Positions 17,371 through 26,443 are shown, counted from the first letter of the stretch. The stretch is DNA of 64,000 nt from Microbispora corallina (GCF_016863035.1 NZ_BOOC01000023.1:1-64000); one strand, 5' to 3'. Notes: generated by a model from the sequence alone, not told the origin. Numbers and translations: made by a program.

Positions 17371-17907
17371 GTGACGACTCAGGTGATCGTGCTCAACGGC
17401 GGATCGAGCGCCGGCAAGTCCGAGATCGTCCGGCACCTGCAGGCTGTCCTGCCGCAGCCGTGGCTCGCCTTCGGGGTCGACTCGCTCATCGAGGCGATGC
17501 CCCGGGCCATGCAGGCATCGGATGCGGGGATCGAGTTCGCCCCCGACGGCGGAGTGAACGTCGGGCCGGAGTTCATGGCGCTGCAGTCGGCGTGGATGGA
17601 GGGCCTCGCCGCGATGGCCCGCGCCGGGGCGCGGGTCGTCATCGACGACGTCTTCCTCGGTGGCGTGGCGACCCAGCAGCGGTGGCGGCGCGTTCTCGGC
17701 GGGCTGGACGTCCTGTGGGTCGGCGTCAGGTGTGACAGCGCGGTCGCCGCCGAGCGGGAGAGGGCCAGGGGAGACCGGATCCCGGGAATGGCCGTGACGC
17801 AGGCGGCGGTGGTCCACGAAGGCGTGGTCTACGACCTGGAAGTGGACACCACGCACACCGAGTCCTCGAAGTGCGCGGAGACCGTCGCCGCTCACGTCAC
17901 GTCGTAG
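17371..17907 (+). CDS. cpt: Chloramphenicol 3-O-phosphotransferase-like kinase
   Basis: 178 residues from GTG 17371, exactly the length I recall for the Streptomyces venezuelae enzyme; a GTG at 17362 is also in frame. P-loop GGSSAGKS at residues 10-17, catalytic Asp37 in FGVD, then IDDVFLGG and [13 protein letters not shown], all very close to Cpt as I remember it. Cpt inactivates chloramphenicol by phosphorylating the primary hydroxyl. No chloramphenicol biosynthesis gene lies in the window, so it is either self-standing resistance or a kinase with another target. Converges with glpD. Confidence 0.85.
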   Translation: MTTQVIVLNGGSSAGKSEIVRHLQAVLPQPWLAFGVDSLIEAMPRAMQASDAGIEFAPDGGVNVGPEFMALQSAWMEGLAAMARAGARVVIDDVFLGGVATQQRWRRVLGGLDVLWVGVRCDSAVAAERERARGDRIPGMAVTQAAVVHEGVVYDLEVDTTHTESSKCAETVAAHVTS

Positions 17908-17922
17908 CCCCCCACCGCTTCC

Positions 17923-19623
17923 CTAGGCCACGTGTTGCGCCGGGGCGGCCGCTGCGACCCGTACGGCGTTGGCGGCGTCGTCGTCCCGCTCGCGCTGCGC
18001 GGCGAGGTCCGCCTCGACGCCGCGCCGGTAGGCGTCGATCTCGGCGCGGACCCGGTCGTCGTCCCAGCCGAGGACGGGCGCGACCAGCGCCGCCACCTCG
18101 GGGGCGGCGGCGAGCCCGCGGTCCCGCTCCTCCATGAACACGCGGGTGCGCCGGACCAGGACGTCCTCGAGGTGCAGCGCGCCCTCGTGCGACGCCGCGT
18201 AGACGGCCTCCGCCCTGAGATAGCCCTCGGCCCCCGGGATCGGCTCGCCCAGCCGCGGATCGTCCGCCACCAGAGTGAGAAGCTCCTCGGCGCAGGAGCC
18301 GTACCGGCCGAGCAGGTGGTCGACGCGCGCGACGGGCAGCCCCGAGCGCTCGGCGAGCCGCCGCCGGTTGTTCCGCAGCGCCTCGAAACCGGCGGCCCCG
18401 AGGACCGGCACCCGCTCGGTCACCGACTCGGGGACGGCCTCCCCGAGACCGGCCACCGCCACGTCGACGGCGTCCTTGGCCATGACCCGGTACGTGGTGT
18501 ACTTGCCGCCCGCGACGATCACCAGGCCGGGCTCCGGGCGGATGACCGCGTGCTCGCGCGACAGCTTCACGGTCTGCGCGGAGCCCGAGCCGGCGAGCAG
18601 CGGGCGCAGGCCGGCGTACACCCCCTCGATGTCGGCGTCGGTGAGCGGCGTCCGGAGGACGGCGTTGACGTGGTCGAGGATGTAGTCGATGTCGGCCCGG
18701 GTCGGCGCCGGCTCGACCTTGTCCAGGTTCCACGGGGTGTCGGTCGTGCCCACGATCCAGTGCGGCCCCCAGGGGATGACGAACAGCACGCTCTTCTCGG
18801 TCCGCAGGATCAGCCCGGTGTCGAGCCGGATCCGGTCGCGCGGGACCACGAGGTGCACGCCCTTGGACGCCCGCACGGTGACGCCGTGCGACGCCCCCGC
18901 GAGCCGCTGGATCTCGTCCGTCCACACGCCCGTGGCGTTGACCACCTGGCGGGCGCGGACCCGGATCTCGGCGTCGTTCTCCAGGTCGCGCACGACGGCG
19001 CCGGTGACCCGGCCGCCCTCGCGCAGGAACCCGGTGACGCGGGTGCGGGTGGTGACGCAGGCGCCGTACTGCGCGGCCGTCCTGGCCACCGTCATCGTGA
19101 AGCGGGCGTCGTCCACCTGGGCGTCGTAGTACTGGATGGCGCCGACCAGGGCGTCGCTGCGCAGGCCGGGGGCCGTGCGCAGGGCCCTGCTGTGGCTGAG
19201 CTGGCGGTGCCGCGGCAGCGCCCGGGCGCCGCCGAGCGTGTCGTACAGCAGCACCCCCGCCCCGACGTAGCCGCGCTCCCAGACGCGGTGACGGAGCGGG
19301 AACAGGAACGGCACCGGGCGAACCAGGTGCGGGGCCAGCCGCGTCACCAGCAGGCCCCGCTCCCTGAGCGCCTCGCGAACCAGCTTGAAGTCGAGCTGCT
19401 CCAGGTAGCGCAGCCCGCCGTGGATGAGCTTGCTCGACCGGCTGGAGGTCCCGGCCGCGAGGTCGCGGGCCTCCACCAGCGCGACGGAAAGGCCGCGCGA
19501 GACCGCGTCGAGCGCGACCCCCGCGCCGACCACGCCGCCGCCGACGACGAGCACGTCGAACTCGTCGTCCGACAGCCTCCGCAGCGCCGCCTCCCGGGCG
19601 CTCGGGCCCATGGCTACAGACAT
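17923..19623 (-). CDS. glpD: Glycerol-3-phosphate dehydrogenase, FAD-dependent
   Basis: 566 residues. N-terminal FAD-binding GGGVVGAG at residues 28-35, then SSRSSKLIHGGLRYLEQ characteristic of GlpD, a DAO-type oxidoreductase core and the C-terminal alpha-helical cap. It oxidises glycerol 3-phosphate to dihydroxyacetone phosphate and feeds electrons to the membrane quinone pool. Strong ribosome site AAAGGAG before ATG 19623. Last gene of the glpF-glpK-glpD operon, 45 bases after glpK. Confidence 0.94.
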   Translation of the reverse strand: MSVAMGPSAREAALRRLSDDEFDVLVVGGGVVGAGVALDAVSRGLSVALVEARDLAAGTSSRSSKLIHGGLRYLEQLDFKLVREALRERGLLVTRLAPHLVRPVPFLFPLRHRVWERGYVGAGVLLYDTLGGARALPRHRQLSHSRALRTAPGLRSDALVGAIQYYDAQVDDARFTMTVARTAAQYGACVTTRTRVTGFLREGGRVTGAVVRDLENDAEIRVRARQVVNATGVWTDEIQRLAGASHGVTVRASKGVHLVVPRDRIRLDTGLILRTEKSVLFVIPWGPHWIVGTTDTPWNLDKVEPAPTRADIDYILDHVNAVLRTPLTDADIEGVYAGLRPLLAGSGSAQTVKLSREHAVIRPEPGLVIVAGGKYTTYRVMAKDAVDVAVAGLGEAVPESVTERVPVLGAAGFEALRNNRRRLAERSGLPVARVDHLLGRYGSCAEELLTLVADDPRLGEPIPGAEGYLRAEAVYAASHEGALHLEDVLVRRTRVFMEERDRGLAAAPEVAALVAPVLGWDDDRVRAEIDAYRRGVEADLAAQRERDDDAANAVRVAAAAPAQHVA

Positions 19624-19668
19624 GTGGTGTGATCTCCTTTGTGATCGGCGGGGGGCGCGGAGGCGCGG

Positions 19669-21186
19669 TCAGTCGACGTCGACCCAGTCGAGGGTCCGGG
19701 TGACGGCCTTGCGCCAGCCGGCGTAGCCGCGCTCGCGCTGCTCGTCGGTCCACTGGGGCTGCCAGCGGCGGTCCTCGTTCCAGTTCTGCTTGAGGTCGTC
19801 GGTGGACTTCCAGAAGCCGACGGCGAGCCCGGCGGCGTACGCGGCGCCGAGGGCGGTGGTCTCGGCCACGACCGGCCGGGACACCGGGACGCCGAGGATG
19901 TCGGCTTGGAGCTGCATGCACAGCTCGTTGGCCGTCACGCCGCCGTCCACCCGCAGCACGTCGAGGACGACGCCGGAGTCCTGCTCCATCGCGCCCACGA
20001 CGTCCTTCGTCTGGTAGCAGATCGACTCGAGCGTGGCCCGGGCCAGGTGGGCGTTGGTGTTGTAGCGGGACAGCCCGACGATCGCGCCGCGGGCGTCCGA
20101 CCGCCAGTACGGCGCGAACAGGCCGGAGAACGCCGGCACGAAGTAGACGCCGCCGTTGTCCTCGACCTGCCGGGCGAGGGCCTCGCTCTGCGCCGCGCCG
20201 GAGATGATGCCGAGCTGGTCGCGCAGCCACTGCACGGCCGACCCGGTGACCGCGATCGAGCCCTCCAGCGCGTACACCGGCTTCGACGAGCCGAACTGGT
20301 AGCACACCGTGGTCAGCAGGCCGTTCTGCGAGCGGACCAGCTCGGTGCCGGTGTTGAGCAGCAGGAAGTTGCCGGTGCCGTAGGTGTTCTTGGCCGTGCC
20401 GGGCTCGAAGCACACCTGGCCGACGGTCGCGGCCTGCTGGTCGCCGAGGTCGCCCGTGAGGGGCACCTCGCCGCCGAGCGGGCCCCCGGGGCGGGTCGCG
20501 CCGTACAGGTCGGGGTTGGAGGAGGGCCGGATCTCGGGGAGCATCCGGCGGGGGATGCCGAAGAACGACAGCAGCTCGTCGTCCCAGTCGAGCGTCTCCA
20601 GGTCCATCAGCATGGTGCGGCTGGCGTTGGTCGGGTCGGTCACGTGGACGCCGCCGTCGGTGCCGCCCGTGAGGTTCCACAGCAGCCAGGTGTCGGTGTT
20701 GCCGAAGATCGCGTCGCCGCGCTCGGCGGCCTCGCGGACCCCGTCGACGTTCTCCAGGATCCACTGGATCTTGCCGCCGGAGAAGTACGTGGCCGGGGGC
20801 AGCCCGGCCTTGCGGCGGATCACCTCGCCCTTGCCCTCCCGCTCCAGCGCGGAGGCGATGCGGTCGGTGCGGGTGTCCTGCCAGACGATCGCGTTGTAGT
20901 ACGGACGGCCGGTGCGGCGGTCCCACACGACCGCGGTCTCCCGCTGGTTGGTGATGCCGAGCGCGGCCAGGTCGGACGCGGTGAGGCCCGCCGTCCGCAT
21001 CGCGGTCTCGATGACCGCCCGGGTGCGCTCCCAGATCTCGGTGGGGTTGTGCTCGACCCATCCCGCCTGCGGCAGGATCTGCTGGTGCTCCAGCTGGTGG
21101 CGGGCGATCTCGTTGCCGCCGTGGTCGAAGATCATGAAGCGGGTGCTGGTCGTCCCCTGGTCGACCGCTCCGACGTAGTCAGCCAT
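19669..21186 (-). CDS. glpK: Glycerol kinase (operon copy)
   Basis: 505 residues. FGGY kinase with DQGTTSTR at residues 9-16, [18 protein letters not shown] and the C-terminal [10 protein letters not shown] and [11 protein letters not shown] blocks. Phosphorylates glycerol to glycerol 3-phosphate. It lies between glpF and glpD, in order of pathway use. A second complete glycerol kinase lies at 23227-24738 on the other strand. Confidence 0.95.
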   Translation of the reverse strand: MADYVGAVDQGTTSTRFMIFDHGGNEIARHQLEHQQILPQAGWVEHNPTEIWERTRAVIETAMRTAGLTASDLAALGITNQRETAVVWDRRTGRPYYNAIVWQDTRTDRIASALEREGKGEVIRRKAGLPPATYFSGGKIQWILENVDGVREAAERGDAIFGNTDTWLLWNLTGGTDGGVHVTDPTNASRTMLMDLETLDWDDELLSFFGIPRRMLPEIRPSSNPDLYGATRPGGPLGGEVPLTGDLGDQQAATVGQVCFEPGTAKNTYGTGNFLLLNTGTELVRSQNGLLTTVCYQFGSSKPVYALEGSIAVTGSAVQWLRDQLGIISGAAQSEALARQVEDNGGVYFVPAFSGLFAPYWRSDARGAIVGLSRYNTNAHLARATLESICYQTKDVVGAMEQDSGVVLDVLRVDGGVTANELCMQLQADILGVPVSRPVVAETTALGAAYAAGLAVGFWKSTDDLKQNWNEDRRWQPQWTDEQRERGYAGWRKAVTRTLDWVDVD

Positions 21187-21261
21187 TCTCGCGTGCCTCT
21201 CGTCTCGTGTGGGTGCCGGGCTCCGGCGCGGCGTCCGCCCCGGTGGCGGCCGCCGCTGGGC

Positions 21262-22098
21262 TCAGCCGGCCTGGCCGGCGGCGGGCTCGTACGTCGCGGG
21301 CTCCGGGGTGCGGCCGGGCTCGGGAGCATCCTCGCGCGGCAGGAAGCGGGCGACCAGGACCTGGTAGAGGCCCGCCCCGATCAGGCCGCCGATCAGCGGG
21401 CCGACGATCGGCACCCAGAAGTACAGCCCGCCGTACTGGTCGCGGAACGCCGTGCCGTACCCGGTGATGAAGGACGCCAGGCGGGGGCCGAAGTCGCGGG
21501 CCGGGTTGATGGCGTAGCCGGCGTCGGTGCCCCACGCCATGCCGATGGCCACGACGAGCAGGCCGACGATGAACGGCGCGAGGTTGGCCAGCGGGGCGGA
21601 GTTGCGCTCGTCGGAGATGGCGAAGATCAGGAAGAGCAGGATCGCGGTGCCGATGATCTGGTCGCGCAGGGCGCCCCACTGCGTGACGGGCAGCGTCCCG
21701 TTGCCCGGCAGGGTGGAGAACACGCCCTGCGTCTTGACCGTGTGGCCGGGGTCGACCTTGGCCAGGACCTCGCTGTAGTTCCAGCGGACCAGCAGGGCCG
21801 CGACGAACGCGCCCGCCGTCTGCGCCAGCGAGTACGGCAGGACCTTCCGCCAGGAGAAGCCCTTGAAGGCGGCCAGGGCGACGGTGACCGCAGGGTTGAG
21901 GTGGGCGCCGCTCAGCCGGGCGGCCGTGTAGACGCCGAGGACCACGCCCAGCCCCCAGGCCCAGGCGATGCTGTCGTGGTCCCCGATGCCGCCCGCCACC
22001 ACCTGGGCCACCACACCCACGCCGAACAGGATGAGGACCGCCGTCCCCGCGAACTCGGCCGCCAGCTCGCCGAGCAGTTCTCTGCGTCCTTGCGCCAT
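21262..22098 (-). CDS. glpF: Glycerol facilitator, MIP/aquaporin family
   Basis: 278 residues with six transmembrane helices and both half-helix motifs: SGAHLNPAVT in the first half and NPARDFGPR in the second. The Asp after the second NPAR box is typical of glycerol-conducting aquaglyceroporins. Strong AAGGAGG ribosome site before ATG 22098. The charged, Pro/Glu-rich C-terminal tail of about 25 residues is cytoplasmic. First gene of the glycerol operon. Confidence 0.94.
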   Translation of the reverse strand: MAQGRRELLGELAAEFAGTAVLILFGVGVVAQVVAGGIGDHDSIAWAWGLGVVLGVYTAARLSGAHLNPAVTVALAAFKGFSWRKVLPYSLAQTAGAFVAALLVRWNYSEVLAKVDPGHTVKTQGVFSTLPGNGTLPVTQWGALRDQIIGTAILLFLIFAISDERNSAPLANLAPFIVGLLVVAIGMAWGTDAGYAINPARDFGPRLASFITGYGTAFRDQYGGLYFWVPIVGPLIGGLIGAGLYQVLVARFLPREDAPEPGRTPEPATYEPAAGQAG

Positions 22099-22110
22099 CT
22101 CTCCTCCTTC

Positions 22111-22150
22111 GTCCTCGCCCGTCCTCGCCCGTCCTCGCCCGTCCTCGCCG
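22111..22150. repeat. Tandem 10-base repeat in the glpF leader
   Basis: Four head-to-tail units of GTCCTCGCCC, the last ending in G, occupy the leader immediately upstream of the glpF ribosome site. Read as mRNA (minus strand) they give repeated GGGCGAGGAC, a purine-rich sequence similar to the true Shine-Dalgarno that follows. Copy number could vary by slippage. Confidence 0.8.
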
Positions 22151-22199
22151 TCCCCGCACAGGCGGGACCCGTTCGCTGTGAACTCTCCGGGCTGTCCGG

Positions 22200-22228
22200 A
22201 CGCTAAATCCGGTTTCGGATGACGTCAA
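22200..22228 (-). promoter_or_regulatory. Promoter of the glpF-glpK-glpD operon
   Basis: Minus-strand TTGACG (22223-22228) and TAGCGT (22200-22205) are separated by exactly 17 bases, a good match to the main actinomycete sigma factor consensus. A likely GylR site (22237-22255) sits just upstream of the -35. The mRNA leader would be about 95 bases and include the tandem 10-base repeat. Confidence 0.6.
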
Positions 22229-22236
22229 CGAATGCC

Positions 22237-22255
22237 TGTCGGCATTGTCGAACAC
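22237..22255. promoter_or_regulatory. Putative GylR operator, copy 1
   Basis: TGTCGGCATTGTCGAACAC, repeated identically at 22376-22394. The segment AATGCC-TGTC-GGCATT (22231-22246) around its left part is a perfect inverted repeat. Position next to the glpF promoter -35 fits control by the adjacent IclR-family regulator. Confidence 0.55.
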
Positions 22256-22375
22256 TGGCCACGTTCGGCGGGCCGTACTAGGCTCGCGCATGTGACGCAG
22301 GCCACTACTTTCCGCTACGAATCCCCTGTTTTACGGACGATCTTCGCGCGGCGGCCGAGGGCCCGGTCGGTGGAG

Positions 22376-22413
22376 TGTCGGCATTGTCGAACACCTTCCG
22401 GCGCCGCTAGGAT
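22376..22413 (+). promoter_or_regulatory. Putative GylR operator copy 2 and gylR promoter
   Basis: The 19-base TGTCGGCATTGTCGAACAC at 22376-22394 contains TTGTCG (22384-22389), which with TAGGAT (22408-22413) 18 bases later makes a likely promoter. Transcription would start at about 22420, so the gylR GTG at 22421 would be leaderless or nearly so. The operator over the -35 suggests autorepression. Confidence 0.5.
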
Positions 22414-22420
22414 CCCGGTC

Positions 22421-23188
22421 GTGCCGGGTTCCGTCCAGTCCATCGAGCGTGCGGCCGCTATCCTGCGGCTGCTCGCGCAGGGGTCCGGGCGGCTCGGGCT
22501 CAGTGAGATCGCCAACTCCCTCGGGCTGGCCCGCGGCACCGCGCACGGCATCCTGCGCACGCTCCAGCTCGTCGGCTTCGTCGAGCAGGACGACGCGACC
22601 GGCAAGTACCAGCTCGGGGCCGCCCTGCTGCACCTGGGCACCAGCTACCTCGACGTCAACGAGCTGCGCTCACGGGCGATCAACTGGGCCGACGCGCTCG
22701 CGGCCCGCAGCGGCGAGGCCGTGCGGATCGGCACCCACCTGCAGGGGAAGGTCCTCGTCGTCCACCACGTCTTCCGGCCGGACGACAGCCTCCAGACCCT
22801 CGACGTCGGCGTGCTCCTGCCCATGCACGCCACCGCTCTCGGCAAGGTCCTGCTCGCCTACGACGCCAACGCGGCCGCCGCCGTCCAGGACGGCGAGCTG
22901 GAGCAGTTCACCCGCCGCACGATCCGTACGGCCAAGGAGATGGGCCGCGCCCTCGCCGGCGTCCGCGACTGCGGGTGGGCGGCCGACGTCGACGAGATCG
23001 GCATGGGCGAGGCGGGGGTGGCCGCCCCCATCCGCGGGTACGGAGGGCTCGTGGTGGGCGCGATGGGCATCTCCGGCGCCGCCGAACGCATCTGCGACGC
23101 CCCCGGACGCCCTCGCCCCGACCTCGTGGGCTATGTGCGCGACGCCGCGCGGGCGGTGTCCCGCGACCTCGGCGCCTCCCGCTGGTAG
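22421..23188 (+). CDS. gylR: GylR-type IclR-family regulator of glycerol use
   Basis: 255 residues from GTG 22421, matching the usual GylR length. Upstream in-frame codons read through operator DNA and are not expected to be coding. HTH near residues 20-60 (LGLSEIANSLGLARGTAHGILRTLQ), then an IclR effector domain (LGTSYLDVNELR, LPMHATALGKVLLAYD). The opening SVQSIERAAAILRLLA closely matches Streptomyces GylR as I remember it. It likely represses both the divergent glpFKD operon and itself, with glycerol 3-phosphate as inducer in the known system. Confidence 0.88.
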   Translation: MPGSVQSIERAAAILRLLAQGSGRLGLSEIANSLGLARGTAHGILRTLQLVGFVEQDDATGKYQLGAALLHLGTSYLDVNELRSRAINWADALAARSGEAVRIGTHLQGKVLVVHHVFRPDDSLQTLDVGVLLPMHATALGKVLLAYDANAAAAVQDGELEQFTRRTIRTAKEMGRALAGVRDCGWAADVDEIGMGEAGVAAPIRGYGGLVVGAMGISGAAERICDAPGRPRPDLVGYVRDAARAVSRDLGASRW

Positions 23189-23226
23189 CCCCCTCCCCCC
23201 GTCCGCCCGCATGGAGGTAGGCCACC

Positions 23227-24738
23227 GTGGCTGAACGCTATGTGATGTCCATCGACCAGGGAACCACCTCGACCCGGTGCATCCTGTTCGACCACCACGG
23301 CCGCCTCGTGTCGGTCACGCAGCGTGAGCACAAGCAGCATTTCCCCCGCCCGGGGTGGGTGGAGCACGACGCCGTCGAGATCTGGCGCAACCTGGAGCGG
23401 ATCGGGCCCGAGGCGCTCGCCCAGGCGGGCATCGGCCCGGGCGAGGTGGCGGCCGTGGGCATCGCCAACCAGCGCGAGACCACCGTCCTGTGGGACCGCC
23501 GCACCGGCCTGCCCGTCACCCCGGCCGTCGTCTGGCAGGACACCCGCACCGACACGCTGGTCGACGAGCTGTCCCGGCGCCCGGACGCCCACGTGGTGCG
23601 GGAGCGCTGCGGCCTGCCCCTGGCGACCTACTTCTCCGCGCCCACCATCCGATGGCTGCTCGACCACACCCCCGGGCTGCGCGAGCGGGCCGAGCGCGGC
23701 GAGGTCCTGTTCGGGACCATGGAGAGCTGGCTCATCTGGAACCTCACCGGCGGCCCGGACGGCGGCGTCCACGTCACCGACGTGACCAACGCCAGCCGGA
23801 CGCTCCTGATGGACCTGCGCGCCCTCGCCTGGGACGACACGCTGCTCGACTTCTTCGGCGTGCCCCGGGCCATGCTCCCCGAGATCCGCCCGTCCAGCGA
23901 GACGTACGGCGTGGCCCGGCGGGTGGTGCCCGGCGTGCGGATCGCCGCCGCACTCGGCGACCAGCAGGCGGCGCTGTTCGGGCAGACCTGCTTCCACCGC
24001 GGCGAGGCCAAGTGCACGTACGGCACCGGCGCGTTCCTCCTGCTCAACACCGGCGACGAGCCGGTCTCCTCGACCCACGGCCTGCTCACGACCGTCGGCT
24101 ACCAGATCGGCGACCAGCCCGCGGTGTACGCGCTGGAGGGGTCGATCGCGATCACCGGGGCCCTCGTCCAGTGGTTCCGCGACCGGCTCGGCATCATCAG
24201 CACCGCCCCCGAGATCGAGACCCTGGCCCGGACCGTCGAGGACAACGGCGGCTGCTACATCGTGCCCGCGTTCTCCGGGCTCTTCGCGCCCCACTGGCGC
24301 AGCGAGGCCCGGGGCATCATCGTCGGCCTGACCTCCTACATCACCAAGGGGCACCTCGCCCGGGCGGTGCTGGAGGCCACCGGCTGGCAGACCCGCGAGG
24401 TGGTCGACGCGATGAACGCCGACGCCGGCATCGCGCTCACCACGCTCAAGGTCGACGGGGGCATGACGGCCGACAACCTGCTCATGCAGTTCGTCGCCGA
24501 CGTGCTCGACGTGCCCGTGGTGCGGCCGATGGTCGCGGAGACCGTCTCCCTCGGCGCGGCGTACGCGGCCGGGCTGGCCGTGGGCTACTGGCCCGACCTG
24601 GAGGGCCTCCGGAGCAACTGGCACCGGGCGGCGCAGTGGCTGCCGTCCATGGACGCCGGGCGGCGCGAGGAGGAGTACGACAACTGGCGCCGCGCGGTCG
24701 AGCGCACCTTCGACTGGATCAAGCCGCCCGCCACCTGA
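23227..24738 (+). CDS. glpK: Glycerol kinase (second copy)
   Basis: 503 residues from GTG 23227 with GGAGGT upstream. FGGY kinase motifs [38 protein letters not shown] and [11 protein letters not shown] are intact, so it should be active. It follows gylR by 38 bases and is probably co-transcribed with it. It is clearly homologous to the kinase at 19669-21186 but differs throughout, so the duplication is not recent. Confidence 0.93.
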   Translation: MAERYVMSIDQGTTSTRCILFDHHGRLVSVTQREHKQHFPRPGWVEHDAVEIWRNLERIGPEALAQAGIGPGEVAAVGIANQRETTVLWDRRTGLPVTPAVVWQDTRTDTLVDELSRRPDAHVVRERCGLPLATYFSAPTIRWLLDHTPGLRERAERGEVLFGTMESWLIWNLTGGPDGGVHVTDVTNASRTLLMDLRALAWDDTLLDFFGVPRAMLPEIRPSSETYGVARRVVPGVRIAAALGDQQAALFGQTCFHRGEAKCTYGTGAFLLLNTGDEPVSSTHGLLTTVGYQIGDQPAVYALEGSIAITGALVQWFRDRLGIISTAPEIETLARTVEDNGGCYIVPAFSGLFAPHWRSEARGIIVGLTSYITKGHLARAVLEATGWQTREVVDAMNADAGIALTTLKVDGGMTADNLLMQFVADVLDVPVVRPMVAETVSLGAAYAAGLAVGYWPDLEGLRSNWHRAAQWLPSMDAGRREEEYDNWRRAVERTFDWIKPPAT

Positions 24739-24762
24739 CCACGCCGGTCGCGGGCGGCCGTG

Positions 24763-25092
24763 TCACGAGGTGGGTCCGACGCCCGGCTCCGGCTCCGGCA
24801 TGCCCGACTCGTCGTCGGGAGTCTCGACGTCGGACGGGCCGCCCAGCAACCCGGGCAGCGCCGTCGCCCCCTTCGCCGGGCCGCCGGCCGGCTCCGGCGT
24901 CTCCGGCGCCGGCGTCTCCACGTCCCCGGGACCGCCGACCAGGCCGTCGTCGGGCTGGGGAGTGCGCGGTAGGTGCCCGCCTCCGCCGGCCGTTCCGCCG
25001 CCCGCGCCGGACCTGCGGCTCACCGCGTCGCTCTCGCCCCGTACGGCGCCCTCGTCGTCCTGGCCCGCCGGCTCGCGCTCGATCTCGTTCAT
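24763..25092 (-). CDS. Small acidic Pro/Gly-rich protein of unknown function
   Basis: 109 residues from ATG 25092. No domain recognised. It is rich in Gly, Pro, Glu and Asp, likely disordered, and has an internal repeat: GGPGDVETPAPETPEP and GGPSDVETPDDESGMPEPEP. No signal peptide or membrane segment. Divergent from the BON-methyltransferase gene at 25363 and convergent with glpK. Third-position GC bias supports coding. Confidence 0.55.
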   Translation of the reverse strand: MNEIEREPAGQDDEGAVRGESDAVSRRSGAGGGTAGGGGHLPRTPQPDDGLVGGPGDVETPAPETPEPAGGPAKGATALPGLLGGPSDVETPDDESGMPEPEPGVGPTS

Positions 25093-25362
25093 CACCGTCA
25101 CCTGCCCCGACGCCCGGCGTCCATCCATCCTCGCAGAGGACTCCCGGGGCGTCCGCGTGCGGGCCGCCGCCCTCGGGGTAGACGACAGATGACCCCGCGG
25201 GGCGCGGCGGCCGTCCGATGCCGGGGACCCCCGGCCGTCCCGGACCGGTGACCGCGGTCGTGGTCGCGGCTTCCGGTCGCGTGAGGAGCGGGTTGGACCA
25301 CAGCGCGAGCCAGATGAGAGGGGACCGATGAGCCTCGTCCGCGGACCCGGCCGGAGGCCGGC

Positions 25363-26061
25363 GTGAACCGGCGGCGGCGCGACCTGCTCGACCGCGACCT
25401 GGAGTGCGCCGCGGCCGACCTGATCGCCCACGACTCTCGGCTGCGCCCTCTCGACGTGCGGGTGCGCTTCGACGGAGGCGTGGCCCACGTGGACGGCGAG
25501 GTGGCGGACGAGCGCGACCTCCCGCTGTTGCGCGAGACGCTCGGACGGCTGGGCGGGGTGCTCGCGGTGTGGGACCGGGTGCGCGTGGGCGGCGCCGAAC
25601 CCCGGGTGGTGGACATCGGCTGCGGCGACGTCAAGCAGCACCCCGGCAACATCGGCGTCGACGTGCGCCCGACGCCCTCGGTCGACGTGGTGGCCGACCT
25701 GGTCGACGGCGTCCCGCTGGCCGACGAGTCGCTGGACCAGGTCTTCGCGGTCCACGTCCTGGAGCACCTGCTCGACTTCCTGCCGCTGCTGCGGGAGTGC
25801 CACCGCATCCTGCGTCCCGGCGGCGTCCTGCACGTGCTGGCGCCCTGGTGGGGCCACGTCAACGCGGTCGCCGACCCCACCCACGTCCGGCTGGTCGACG
25901 TGCAGACCTTCAAGCACCTGTGCCGGCCCGACCGGGAGGGGCTGTGCTGGTACCCCCTGCTGGTCACCCGGGACGAGTCGACCGTCTTCGCCGACATGAT
26001 CCCGGTCAAGGGCCCCTGGACGCCGGCCGACGACCGGCGGCTGGCCCGCTTCTTCGACTGA
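25363..26061 (+). CDS. BON-domain / SAM-dependent methyltransferase fusion
   Basis: 232 residues from GTG 25363, GGAGG upstream. Residues about 8-75 look like a BON domain (DSRLRPLDVRVRFDGGVAHVDGEVADE, then LGGVLAVWDRVRV). From about 80 on comes a class I methyltransferase: VVDIGCGDVKQHPGNIGVDVRP is motif I, then DQVFAVHVLEHL and HRILRPGGVLHVLAPW. BON domains usually bind membranes or partners in secreted proteins, so the pairing with a cytosolic-type methyltransferase is unusual. Substrate unknown. Confidence 0.75.
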   Translation: MNRRRRDLLDRDLECAAADLIAHDSRLRPLDVRVRFDGGVAHVDGEVADERDLPLLRETLGRLGGVLAVWDRVRVGGAEPRVVDIGCGDVKQHPGNIGVDVRPTPSVDVVADLVDGVPLADESLDQVFAVHVLEHLLDFLPLLRECHRILRPGGVLHVLAPWWGHVNAVADPTHVRLVDVQTFKHLCRPDREGLCWYPLLVTRDESTVFADMIPVKGPWTPADDRRLARFFD

Positions 26062-26137
26062 CGTCCCGCGTTGGTGAGAGGCTGCCGACGGCCGGGCGTC
26101 CGGGACCGCCCGGGAAGCGGAGACGGACGGGGGCGCC

Positions 26138-26410
26138 ATGGGCGAGATCGGCGACGAGGGCCACCGGAGGGCCGCCTGGCGGCTGGCCGAGACGCATCTG
26201 GAGAAGGGCGACCCGCTCGGCTGGTTCGAGCCCCTCTACTCGGCGGCCGGGCGCGGGGAGGCGCTCGTGCCCTGGGCGCACGGCGTGCCCGACCCGCACC
26301 TCGTGGAGTGGCTCGGCCTCCTCAGGGGCGACGGCCGCTCCGCCGTGGTGGTGGGATGCGGGCTGGGGGACGACGCGGAGTTCCTTGCCGGGCGCGGCAG
26401 CGGTGCGCCA
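26138..26410 (+). pseudogene. Truncated TPMT-like SAM methyltransferase
   Basis: ATG 26138 opens a frame with a good methyltransferase N-terminus (EKGDPLGWFEPLYSAAGRG, VPWAHGVPDPHLVEWL) up to motif I, VVVGCGLGDDAEFLAGRG. After about residue 88 the family pattern stops; the frame then runs antisense through the next gene and carries nothing recognisable. The SAM-binding acidic strand and all later motifs are missing, so the gene has lost over half its length, presumably by deletion up to the 3' end of the neighbouring methyltransferase. Confidence 0.65.
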
Positions 26411-26443
26411 GGCGGCACGTGTGCTCTTCTTCTGGAGGCCGTC

